Of a stretch of DNA of 64,000 bases, positions 47,401-55,308 are shown piece by piece; position 1 is the first letter of the stretch; each line of letters opens with the position of its first letter. The notes under the pieces were generated by a model. It had not been told where the DNA came from. It made no database searches and saw only the letters and a list, made by a program, of their open reading frames with translations. Source of the DNA: Giardia muris (lineage: Eukaryota; Fornicata; Diplomonadida; Hexamitidae); contig CM016926.1 in NCBI GenBank assembly GCA_006247105.1, positions 2,294,001-2,358,000 of the forward strand. The letters are read 5' to 3'. The position numbers and the translations under genes were made by a program.

Positions 47401-47466
47401 GACGAAGAGGATAAGCTCTTCCGCGGATACGCCGAAGGCCTACGCATCGCGTTCCTCGCAGAATAG
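44428..47466 (+). CDS. Importin-beta-like karyopherin
   Basis: 1012 residues, the usual size for importin-beta family proteins (850-1100). The N-terminal ~70 residues fit the importin N-terminal repeat: NDRREAISLSLGQTLAF, FFEALGEVIANPDLALDVRIAALSQVRTSL. The rest is a continuous helical HEAT solenoid with acidic stretches. It most resembles the importin-7/8/9 type, nuclear import receptors that bind RanGTP, though which cargo branch it belongs to cannot be read. The TAG stop lies within a palindromic AGTAAAGCTTTACT signal shared with the convergent ribosomal protein gene. Confidence 0.6.
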   Translation: MHPALLASLIHEALRPETPNDRREAISLSLGQTLAFEHGFFEALGEVIANPDLALDVRIAALSQVRTSLAGGHIPNSATDSIIHSLLTVIGETLDPPLLSASIHSLSSVLAHSPTELFQRLIVVLRTFKCTCSAVMAALDLTSMASAMQPTLIPLDELDTRFLQLMNDTFEQVNLSILCTGRTVTQGYALFLQYLVQLIAAFHRNVHLGAAIRVVTAALPVTATPEYACLEKLVAQLDECLAWGDPSASGDAWRCLTRVVRLYGSLPDRVWKLCALAGHIISTMCMNPESLTHRHLALSGEPLLQPIMLPFTAPKYGEQAYQSFVVGPVEFLHAVLESGPFQTDDDAAAYLFSLPEIQGAVRGMLYCGCSIDHDDLISWLEDPFTTALSDIVGGKDSPCLDLLVEMVFSYQNFIAKHFLEALRTTTHNYATSFAGADETALLAFLQLDSALATLGAVWPGLTIEPGSFVDDETVVTEHDIYCVFERLFVLCQSICVAFKKGDPPSLPRNLSLLCLRRVLLCLSFIQPSIPLCFVENTLNFLYAMLTTEVGLGLHVLAAGVITSLLTDVTALEDQTLCIVEGSFVPAVLQYALGALEVLLASDGGFVESHALLLGNLLLSTLTFVSREQDRLKIAVGPSSTPDMPPNVIQLASILPAVFRILTSVGTGNGAILRTLVQCVQRVIEIAVYAYIGEGYGPFAAPTLSTLQFLLSLLRGTCPEAVLDAIRAAIYLLRHCDVSPTSVAPIFTALLSYQDELMGEWVVPVEEKARVQTLLVDTLSSALSLFPLLGLHLGQLLTCLDKPGYQEITWKNVIVELVSVLIEALLHSPQGVGFFFEHEDLLGDVVEYIDSYVFAPHDMGLSLSVISPLAQPGAMLLLLAARCAVLSERCASLRGKEAWLYPLSALVSILSTRVLAWLSGSAHFAGFIMLYVTGICEILEPVLYRSRINAFCQALLQLRQYTGLGAEHIKVVFHQLGNMVTQAVGSFLAGNRDEEDKLFRGYAEGLRIAFLAE

Positions 47467-47478
47467 TAAAGCTTTACT
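47465..47478. terminator. Palindromic double poly(A) signal shared by convergent genes
   Basis: AGTAAAGCTTTACT is a perfect 14-bp palindrome, so the Giardia AGTAAA polyadenylation signal is present on both strands. On the plus strand it overlaps the TAG of the importin-like gene; on the minus strand it overlaps the TAA of eL19. The two stop codons are 7 bp apart. Confidence 0.6.
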
Positions 47479-48064
47479 GGAGCTCCTCGGCGGTGAACTG
47501 CCCGGTCTTGGCGAAGTTCAGACGGTCTGCCTTCTCCTTCTCCTCACGGAGCTTGCGTGCCTTCTCGATCTGCTGGCGACGAGCCTCGAGATCCTGCTTC
47601 TTCTGAAGCTCGATCGCCTGCTCCTTCTGAGTGGCGACGATGTGCTCGACAAGGACGCGCTTGTTCTTGAACATGTTCCCCTTGCACTTCGCGTACAAGT
47701 CTGAATAGAGGGTCCTCGTGATCTTCTCGCTGTCACGGTAGCTACGGAGCAGCTCACGAAGGGTACGCTGACGCTTGATCCAGAGGAGCTTGGATGGCAT
47801 GCGAGCCTCGCGAGTACCACGACGCTTCCCATGACCGCAGTGACGCCCCAGCTTCTTCGCCAGCTGGCGCATGCGCGTGCGGCCGCGAGACACCCCCTTA
47901 AAGTCGCGCTTCGCGATGATCTTTGACTCGATGAGCGAACGAACGGCATCGCGGGAGGAAGCCTGCTCGATGTACTTCTCGTGATCGGGGTTGAAGCGCA
48001 CCTTGCGCTTCCCGCACTTAAGGATGTCCGCCGCCAGGCGTCTCTGGAGCTTAAGGTTCCCCAT
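47474..48064 (-). CDS. RPL19: 60S ribosomal protein eL19
   Basis: 196 residues, the normal size for eL19, and unmistakable: NLKLQRRLAADILKCGKRKV at the N-terminus, GRHCGHGKRRGTREARMPSK in the middle, and MFKNKRVLVEHI followed by a long basic Arg/Lys/Glu helix. It is a structural protein of the large subunit whose C-terminal helix reaches across to the small subunit. Its ATG at 48064 is divergent from the Vps25 gene, with a 55-bp spacer containing a TCTAATTCAATTAG tract. Confidence 0.95.
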   Translation of the reverse strand: MGNLKLQRRLAADILKCGKRKVRFNPDHEKYIEQASSRDAVRSLIESKIIAKRDFKGVSRGRTRMRQLAKKLGRHCGHGKRRGTREARMPSKLLWIKRQRTLRELLRSYRDSEKITRTLYSDLYAKCKGNMFKNKRVLVEHIVATQKEQAIELQKKQDLEARRQQIEKARKLREEKEKADRLNFAKTGQFTAEELQ

Positions 48065-48119
48065 CTACGTCGGCCCCGACTTAGAAAAAGCACCAGATTC
48101 TAATTCAATTAGCTTCCCC

Positions 48120-48698
48120 ATGGTTGACGAGAACCTTGCAGAGCTCCAGGCCTTTGGGCCATTCTATGCGCTTCAGAGCCATAGGGAGACCCGGGAGCGC
48201 CAGCTCGAGCTTTGGGACGGCCTCATCACCTCTTGGTGCAGAGACCGTAGGGACTGTCGTCTAACTCCCGAGTCTTATACTGATCCCAAGTCCATATTCG
48301 TGAGCAATGGGCACGCGATGGCGGAGGACCTTTATGGGTGCTTACTGCAACACTTCAGTACAGCCGGACGTCTTTGTCCCGCAAGTGCCGTCGGAGAGAT
48401 GGGGTCCCACTTCTACTTGCTTCCTCTTGCAGTACCAGGGCTTGCACAAGCCTTTCTTGAGCAACTTCGTGGAGACATTGGAGCGACAAACCAAGTGCGA
48501 TGTGGAGACATCCTTTCAGATAGGCTTGCTCACACTCCTCTCATGGGCCTTGGGAAGGAGCTTCTGGGGTGGCTGCTTCAGTACATTGATACGCACCCAG
48601 AAATCGGATACTCTATCGAGGTCTGGTGCTCGACCGGGCGAAAGAGGCTTGAAACACCATTAACCGATGACGATGGGATCTGTCTCCTTCCCCGTTAA
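48120..48698 (+). CDS. VPS25: ESCRT-II subunit Vps25
   Basis: 192 residues. The N-terminus matches the Vps25 signature (FGPFYALQSHRETRERQLELWDGLI, split here as FGPFYALQSHRETRER and QLELWDGLITSWCR; family pattern F-PF-T-Q-N--TR--QL--W--LI--YC). Two winged-helix domains would follow (IFVSNGHAMAEDLYGCLLQH, then GKELLGWLLQYIDTHP). Vps25 binds ESCRT-III Vps20 and acts in sorting at endosome-like vacuoles. The frame is open further upstream, over eL19, but the ATG at 48120 fits the family start and follows an AT-rich tract. Confidence 0.8.
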   Translation: MVDENLAELQAFGPFYALQSHRETRERQLELWDGLITSWCRDRRDCRLTPESYTDPKSIFVSNGHAMAEDLYGCLLQHFSTAGRLCPASAVGEMGSHFYLLPLAVPGLAQAFLEQLRGDIGATNQVRCGDILSDRLAHTPLMGLGKELLGWLLQYIDTHPEIGYSIEVWCSTGRKRLETPLTDDDGICLLPR

Positions 48699-48719
48699 CC
48701 ACCCACGTGTGGAAGATAA

Positions 48720-51700
48720 ATGCCACATTTACCTCCACGGATCCTTGGCCCGGGGGTATCTCGGTCGTCGGGTACGACCCCGGGGGTACTTCTACCACGA
48801 ATGTCTAACGGACGCATCTGTAATCCGTCTCCACTGTCGGAATTTGTACGACCTCGAGCGGCGTCTTTGGAAAGTGGGGGGCATGGGGGAGTGTCGGAGG
48901 GGGAGAACGTGCAGATACCGGTGGCTCCTACACGGGCATACTCCAGCCTAAGCTATGGGGACTTATTACCAAGTCGGCAACTATTGAGTCCAAGTCCAAG
49001 TCCAACCGAACGTATTGTTATGCATGCGACGACCATCCGAGACGAGGTCGACCCAAGCCGACCAATTCTTGACCATGAGACACAACGGACAGAAGCCTTG
49101 GCATATGCTAGGACCTTCCAGAATAGGGCACTGAATAACATCTGGCTTGAATCAGCACCCATCATTTCTGCGCTTCGTGAACTAACCTCTCATGGGATGC
49201 TTCAGAAGACGATCGCGACGGGAGATGAGAACGATCCCGAGGCGAGGCGAGAACGCCTGAATACTTTACGGGCAACCGTTGAGCAATTGATTATGCGCAC
49301 ACGTTCGGATCCTGAGATGGAGTTCGACCCCGTTTTCGGTTACGATGGATCTGATGCGCCATTAGTGACGTGTGATATGATTCTGGACGTTGATACAATC
49401 ATGAATAATCGTTCGCCAGGAAGTTCTATACCCTCTGTGCGTAAAGCCTCAAAGTCGAGTCCTGAAGCACTTTTCTCAGAGGCCTCAGACCTTCGAGGGC
49501 CTTTAGCTGCATATAGCCAAAAACCCGCAGACCTTAATGAGTTCATGCTCACCAATGCTCGTCATGTTGAAGATTTCATAGTCCCAGAAACCTCAGACTC
49601 ATCACAACCCTTCATCACTTTCAAGAACGGTGAGGGGTTGAGCGAGCTTGAGGTCTATTCCTTGGCCTTTGATACCTGCATAGACCGACTTCGAGATGCT
49701 GCCGTCGATAACCCTACCCTCACTAGCATCAAGAATACGTTGGTTCGAGTCAAGAGTTATTATCTCACTCGTATCCTGACAGAACCAACGACGCATATCG
49801 CATACAAGGAGGCCGCCAACATCCTTGACGCAAAGCTGTTTGTCACAACCCGTACGCTCGACGATCTTCAGCGAACGTATCAAACCCTTAGCATGGATCA
49901 TGCACAACTGAAACAAGCGCATAACCATACCCTCACTAAGCTCGATAAGGAGCTCGAGAATAATGATAACCTCCAAAAGAAGACAAACGATTTGACCGTC
50001 GGTTTACATGCCGCCCAAGACGAGGTCCGTGGCCTTCTACTCGTTAGTAACCAAACCAAGGCGCTCTTGGATGAAGAACGGTCAAAAACCAAACGCCTCA
50101 GCTTAACTGCCGAGCGTTTGAAGTTCCATTATGAACGAATCCGAGAACAATCGATACAAGGAGAAAGAAAGGCTAACATCCTTGAAACCCAGTACCTGGA
50201 TGCCAAGAAACGTCTTGAAGAGCTTGAACTCGAACAGAAACAATGGAAGGTGGAAAGGACCTCTCTCAAACTACAATACGAGAAGGATCGTGCATCTCTA
50301 CGAGCTGAGAACGAAAGGCTTGTCGTGGAAAACCGTGAGTTTCAAGAGACATTGGTGATGGGTGGTGCCTTGTTTGCAGAGGGTGCTGATGAGTCGACTG
50401 ATAATACTGACCTTCTAGTCCGGATCACCAACAAGATTCATAAACGGACGGATATGTCGCACTTCGCGAAGCTGGCAGCAACCACGCTCCTTCGCCTCTG
50501 CGCTCATGATAGTCGTGTCGCTTGCAAACGCCTTGGAATCTCAAATGATGGGCTTGCATCAATAGTCTGGATCTTGACCTCGGCACGCGAGAAGAATGAC
50601 GTTCAATCGTTTCTGTCAACCATCCGAGGCAGTTGTACTGTCAATACCCTTCCAAAGGGTCGAGCAACTCAGACTACCGAAAGCTACCTCCAAAGCATTC
50701 AAGATGAGCGTATCAATAACAAGGAGATGCTTGCCTTGCTTCAGGAGCATACCGCACTACAGCACTCATTCCCCTTCGATGCCTCATTACGTCAGCGCAA
50801 TGCTACACTTCAAGCACGTGATTCTGAGCAACGAGGTAAGATGAAGAACGTGACAACTTCGGGCATCCCAGATAAGCCTGAGCCCACGTGCCCGAACACT
50901 TCTGCCACGCAGCTTACAGGGCCGAACACTCCTTCTCCACCTGGGACACGGGAGAGTGGAGAACGTGAGAAGGCTCTCACCTCTCTTCGTGTCACAACTA
51001 GTGAGGCAACTAGTCGTATCTCGCAACAACTGCGTCAATATCAAGCGCTCTATGGGCACCTCCCGCCAAATGCTGCCCAGATCATCAGCGAGCGTTCGGC
51101 AAGTCAAGACGCCGTTCCCGTTGATAGCTCACAGTTGGATGTCATTCTTACAAATGGGATGGGCGAAATTCCACACTCTCCTTGTTTCACAGATGGTGAG
51201 GATGATAGAACGGATCCTGGACAGCTTGATAAGCAACTTGTTGAGAATCTCGCAAACGGGATGATGGAAATCATTTCCGATGCAACTCGGAAGCAGAGCC
51301 TTGAAGAGTTGATCAGTAAGACTTTCACTGGTAACATTAGTGGATCAAAAGTTGCAGAACTCCTCCCCGAAATCTCCGACAGGTTAGCGAAGCTTTTAGC
51401 CGATCCCCCATCGTCCGAGGAGGTCGATGTGGAGGTCGAAGGACTCATAACTGACATTGTTGGTATCCTCTCGAATTCATCACAGGGGAGGGCACACACG
51501 TGCACAAACCTTCAGACAGATAGTGCTGATCAGGTTCCGATGGATATCACCAGTGATATAGGAGATGAGGCTCGAATGCCTTTAGGGTCGCGGCCCAAGC
51601 TTTCGGCGGGAGTAGCAACCGTTCTAGGACGTCCACTCGAGAATGCCCCACCGGGAGATGGTCCGAGCTCCCTTTTGAGCGCGTCTACTCATGAAGGACA

Positions 51701-54700
51701 GATGATTGGTGATGAGGCTGGTGGAGAGGCGGTGCATGTCTCTCTCTCGAGCGACTCTGCAGACTGTCTAGGACGAGGAACAAGGACAACACCAGAAGAT
51801 AGTTACGTTGAAGAACTGGAACTTAATCATCGTCCACATCCAGGCATCTTTTCGGCAGGAAGTAAGCCTTCATCGATCCCTCTTTCCAGGAGGAGTCGTT
51901 CACAGACCGCAGGGTTACGAAGCACGCGCGGGAGTAGAAGAAGGGATTCAGGGTGCTCGGAATCTATTCAACCCTTCCCCTCTCCTTCCACACGTACTCG
52001 CTCACGTGAGACCGTACTACGCATCCCAGATGTGAGTGATATCCTGACACGAAGCTTGTCGGCCTCGATGCTAAATCAGAACGGACTTGGAGGAAGTCGT
52101 TCACGATTACAAAGCGCTTCTTCTCCGCGTTCTCGTGATGCCCCTCCGATCTCCCAGGTCACCATGCCATTGAGGCCCTTGGACCGTGGCTGCTCCTTGA
52201 ACGAGATATTGAGCCGTGTCAAGCAGGGAAGTTTGAGCGCAAGACAGTCCGAAGATGGGGTGGAACGTTGTCTTGTACGTTACCGAGATGGCACACTCCG
52301 CGTTGTTGATACAAATCATGCCTCGGTTCGTGAGAAGAAAGCCTTGCTTGACAAAGACCATCCCAGCTTCCGGTACACCAGTAATGGAGATAAGTACACG
52401 GTCTTCTCCTTTGAGGGTGAGGAGTACAAAATCCATCCGGTCCCAGACCGTCGGGGACAACGAGTCACATCTGCAAGGGCGACCAGTATCTTGGCGTCAG
52501 TCGAATTGCCAAACGTATCTTACACATATGCAATGACCCCACGTGGGCATAGAGATCGCGTACATGCAACGCTCCTAGACGTTCGGCCTGGTGCAAGTAA
52601 CTCCGAAATATCGGACATCTTCTTGTTACGACCTCTTTCTCCATCCATTGCAAGGCAAATAGAGGCGGCGACGCGATATACTAGTGCGGCTATTCAAACG
52701 GACCAGCTCGTCCTAGATCAACTCATTGGAGATCCCCAATTGATCATCCGTGACACCTTCACCATCGTTAACGCCCTCTTTGCAGCAGCAGGCATGGCAC
52801 AGAGCGCGAAAGAAGAGCTCTCGGAGTTGGCACCGGTGGGCACACACGACCTCCTTCGAACTCCCAACATGCCTCTATTTGCAGATAACATCATTGCCGA
52901 ACAGGCCATTCGTGGACGAGTCATTCATGATGAGGAAATTAACGATACTCAGACGGTCTCCGAGCTTACAAACTTGACGCAGAAGATCATCCGCCAGGTA
53001 ACGGAGCAATCATCGCTTACGGTAGAAGGCGTCCCGCTTGGAGATATAACCGACGAACCTCTTTATTCGCCGAACCGGAGCGAGCAGGAGATCTCGGTTG
53101 AACCTACGGTCCCCGATGGCTCGTTATCTCGGCTTGAGAGTCCGATGGATAAGCCGCTCTCCATCTCGGCGGCTTTCTCGATGCCTGAGGAGAACAGCTC
53201 AGGTCAAGTCGAGAAGGGTCGACCCTCTGTTACGGAGAGTTCCGACCGTAGATTGTTCTTATCCATCAATACAGACTCTGGGCGTCAATTGCAAAGCATT
53301 CGTGACTCCTTTGGCCTGACGAATAGCCCTAATCGGACCTTGCGCCTTCCCACGCACTTACGATCGAGCACAACAAATGGAGAACTGTCACGCCTTGTAA
53401 TCCTTGGGAACGTCTTTAACCGTCCTGCAGAGCATACTCCGACCGCGCAGGTGGTCAAGAGCACGAGCGTTGCGACTCCCACGTGCCGGTTATATCCTCG
53501 ACTCGGTCTCAACCCTCTTTCACTTATGTGCGATCCTCTTGATGTACCACAAAGCGATCAACTTCGGCTTGCGATGAAGCCGACGGAAAGCATCATGGGT
53601 CGCTTCCGTCCAGCAGAACTTGAGCTTCTACTTCAAGGAACTCCATCGGTCTTATATCCATGCGTTCTAACTCAACACGTCAATATGCAAACGGACTTTA
53701 ACCTGAATAGTCCACTTCAGAAGGTCACCTTCAGCGAAGTTCAGCAGCTGCAAAACCTTGTGCAAGCGGGAGCAAATCGGGACGGGTTACATGTGAGCAC
53801 TGTGGCAACGAAGCGAGGATTACTCCCACGAGTTGGGGGGATTTGCACTCACATCCGTCGTTCCGCCTTGAATGTGAAGGCTCCGGCATTAAGTCAGCCT
53901 CTTCCCCTGATCTTCCAACTGGTTCAGGACCTTTCACCGCGAAAGTGTGAGTTCATCGTTGCGGCGGCACATAGCCCTGGAGCTCCCGAGTCATACATCA
54001 GCATTCCAAGCAATAACGCCTGCATGAAGTCGCTTGCATGGACTTTACGCCTGATTCGGACAATCCTCCTTGCTCGGATCTCGATGGATGAGGCCTCATT
54101 AGCCGTCAAGTCCAGTGCGGAAGGGACCGTGACCTATACGAATGCGGGAAATGGAACGACGGAGTCACGGGAACTAACTCGAGCGTTTGAGTTTGAACAT
54201 CTACCCGGTGCTTTGATGCGGTTGGAGGCAGAGTCCCTACCATACTTCATCGTTCATTATGCCGAGACGAAGTATGGGATGCGGAGCATCGTGGCGACAT
54301 TACTTTGGTCGCTAATCGTCTCTGTCGTATATTATCAATATGAGAATCAGGAGGTGCATCTATTTGCGCGGCTCCTCTTCGGAGACCTCGATTATGACTA
54401 CTATCTGACGTACCTCGACCTTCTGCGGATGGTGCGAGGAGAGTATGCGAGCACTCTCTCGACACACTTATCGGAATGCTCTGTCTCACTCAACGTGGTT
54501 CCAGACTTAGTCGCAGGAGCGCTTCCGAACTGGGATGCTAAGCGTCAATATAGCCTCCTGGATACGATCCTGACATACGCCACGGCGGATAATCGGGGAA
54601 CTAAGACCATTCCTTTCTGGGCACTGGCGTCCTTGATTCTCAGTGCTTATGGAAACTATCGCCGGCTTGTCTTCCAAAACGTCACGATGATCTGGTCGCG

Positions 54701-55280
54701 TTATAATGCACACGACTACCTCGATGAGGGTGGGTTCCGAGAGCTTTGTGACCTTGCTCTCGGTCAGTTCCGATTCAATACTATCACCTCCATCTTCTAC
54801 GCGTTTACCGCGAGCACCGAGGCCGAGCTAGCCTCGGGGTTACAAGAGCTAACCAACCGTCGTCTGTCCTATCCCGGATTCGTTGACTTCTATTTGAGCT
54901 TCTGCCTGGGTCGGTATTGCTTGATCCCCAACGTCGTCCTTGATGACATCATGCGTGGGACCGTCATCAAAAGGAACATCCAATTAGTCACGAGCTCATA
55001 TGTCAGGATGACGGAACTCGTCCGTGATCTTCTCGAGGTCGAGCTTCATGACGAGTCGCAGGATAGCCGCCTACAGAACATCCGTTACGTCCTCAACCAG
55101 ATGAACCGCGTCTCATGCGACTTGGCCGCATACGACTATGTCCAAAGTATTGCTAATATGCGGCTTGCGCTCCAGTGCCTTGTCGACCGCTGTATCGACT
55201 CCTCCGGAGAGGCCGCCAGCATGGTGATCGGCGGGGGCGTCGCCGCACTCGCCACGTACCTCTATAGGGGGAGGAAGTGA
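48720..55280 (+). CDS. Giant coiled-coil protein (2186 residues), TSNAXIP1-like features
   Basis: The start is the ATG at 48720, in GATAAATGCC. The N-terminal ~250 residues are mostly disordered. Residues ~305-365 (LSELEVYSLAFDTCIDRLRD, SIKNTLVRVKSYYLTRIL) resemble the N-terminal domain of translin-associated factor X-interacting protein 1, a ciliary coiled-coil family. A strong coiled coil follows (365-560). A very long Ser/Thr/Pro/Arg-rich middle comes next. The C-terminal ~330 residues are helical and globular (PYFIVHYAETKYGMRSIV, YQYENQEVHLFARLLFGDLD). I infer a cytoskeletal or axonemal scaffold; the family link is weak. An AGTGAA signal lies at 55285, just past the stop. Confidence 0.65.
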   Translation: MPHLPPRILGPGVSRSSGTTPGVLLPRMSNGRICNPSPLSEFVRPRAASLESGGHGGVSEGENVQIPVAPTRAYSSLSYGDLLPSRQLLSPSPSPTERIVMHATTIRDEVDPSRPILDHETQRTEALAYARTFQNRALNNIWLESAPIISALRELTSHGMLQKTIATGDENDPEARRERLNTLRATVEQLIMRTRSDPEMEFDPVFGYDGSDAPLVTCDMILDVDTIMNNRSPGSSIPSVRKASKSSPEALFSEASDLRGPLAAYSQKPADLNEFMLTNARHVEDFIVPETSDSSQPFITFKNGEGLSELEVYSLAFDTCIDRLRDAAVDNPTLTSIKNTLVRVKSYYLTRILTEPTTHIAYKEAANILDAKLFVTTRTLDDLQRTYQTLSMDHAQLKQAHNHTLTKLDKELENNDNLQKKTNDLTVGLHAAQDEVRGLLLVSNQTKALLDEERSKTKRLSLTAERLKFHYERIREQSIQGERKANILETQYLDAKKRLEELELEQKQWKVERTSLKLQYEKDRASLRAENERLVVENREFQETLVMGGALFAEGADESTDNTDLLVRITNKIHKRTDMSHFAKLAATTLLRLCAHDSRVACKRLGISNDGLASIVWILTSAREKNDVQSFLSTIRGSCTVNTLPKGRATQTTESYLQSIQDERINNKEMLALLQEHTALQHSFPFDASLRQRNATLQARDSEQRGKMKNVTTSGIPDKPEPTCPNTSATQLTGPNTPSPPGTRESGEREKALTSLRVTTSEATSRISQQLRQYQALYGHLPPNAAQIISERSASQDAVPVDSSQLDVILTNGMGEIPHSPCFTDGEDDRTDPGQLDKQLVENLANGMMEIISDATRKQSLEELISKTFTGNISGSKVAELLPEISDRLAKLLADPPSSEEVDVEVEGLITDIVGILSNSSQGRAHTCTNLQTDSADQVPMDITSDIGDEARMPLGSRPKLSAGVATVLGRPLENAPPGDGPSSLLSASTHEGQMIGDEAGGEAVHVSLSSDSADCLGRGTRTTPEDSYVEELELNHRPHPGIFSAGSKPSSIPLSRRSRSQTAGLRSTRGSRRRDSGCSESIQPFPSPSTRTRSRETVLRIPDVSDILTRSLSASMLNQNGLGGSRSRLQSASSPRSRDAPPISQVTMPLRPLDRGCSLNEILSRVKQGSLSARQSEDGVERCLVRYRDGTLRVVDTNHASVREKKALLDKDHPSFRYTSNGDKYTVFSFEGEEYKIHPVPDRRGQRVTSARATSILASVELPNVSYTYAMTPRGHRDRVHATLLDVRPGASNSEISDIFLLRPLSPSIARQIEAATRYTSAAIQTDQLVLDQLIGDPQLIIRDTFTIVNALFAAAGMAQSAKEELSELAPVGTHDLLRTPNMPLFADNIIAEQAIRGRVIHDEEINDTQTVSELTNLTQKIIRQVTEQSSLTVEGVPLGDITDEPLYSPNRSEQEISVEPTVPDGSLSRLESPMDKPLSISAAFSMPEENSSGQVEKGRPSVTESSDRRLFLSINTDSGRQLQSIRDSFGLTNSPNRTLRLPTHLRSSTTNGELSRLVILGNVFNRPAEHTPTAQVVKSTSVATPTCRLYPRLGLNPLSLMCDPLDVPQSDQLRLAMKPTESIMGRFRPAELELLLQGTPSVLYPCVLTQHVNMQTDFNLNSPLQKVTFSEVQQLQNLVQAGANRDGLHVSTVATKRGLLPRVGGICTHIRRSALNVKAPALSQPLPLIFQLVQDLSPRKCEFIVAAAHSPGAPESYISIPSNNACMKSLAWTLRLIRTILLARISMDEASLAVKSSAEGTVTYTNAGNGTTESRELTRAFEFEHLPGALMRLEAESLPYFIVHYAETKYGMRSIVATLLWSLIVSVVYYQYENQEVHLFARLLFGDLDYDYYLTYLDLLRMVRGEYASTLSTHLSECSVSLNVVPDLVAGALPNWDAKRQYSLLDTILTYATADNRGTKTIPFWALASLILSAYGNYRRLVFQNVTMIWSRYNAHDYLDEGGFRELCDLALGQFRFNTITSIFYAFTASTEAELASGLQELTNRRLSYPGFVDFYLSFCLGRYCLIPNVVLDDIMRGTVIKRNIQLVTSSYVRMTELVRDLLEVELHDESQDSRLQNIRYVLNQMNRVSCDLAAYDYVQSIANMRLALQCLVDRCIDSSGEAASMVIGGGVAALATYLYRGRK

Positions 55281-55284
55281 GGCC

Positions 55285-55290
55285 AGTGAA
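55285..55290 (+). terminator. AGTGAA poly(A)-type signal
   Basis: This hexamer lies 5 bp after the TGA of the giant coiled-coil gene and 18 bp before the start codon of the kinase gene, matching the Giardia AGTRAA consensus. Confidence 0.5.
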
Positions 55291-55308
55291 CTTCGAAAAA
55301 AACGGCCC

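Noticed and set aside
47991..48119. Extended Vps25 start overlapping eL19
   Set aside because: The extension is antisense to the conserved eL19 N-terminus. The Vps25 family begins near the ATG at 48120.
48988..49005. Short tandem repeat AGTCCA in coding sequence (and TCCCAG repeats near 44010)
   Set aside because: Only three units, encoding Ser-Pro repeats or lying at a gene end. Not a satellite or CRISPR-like array.
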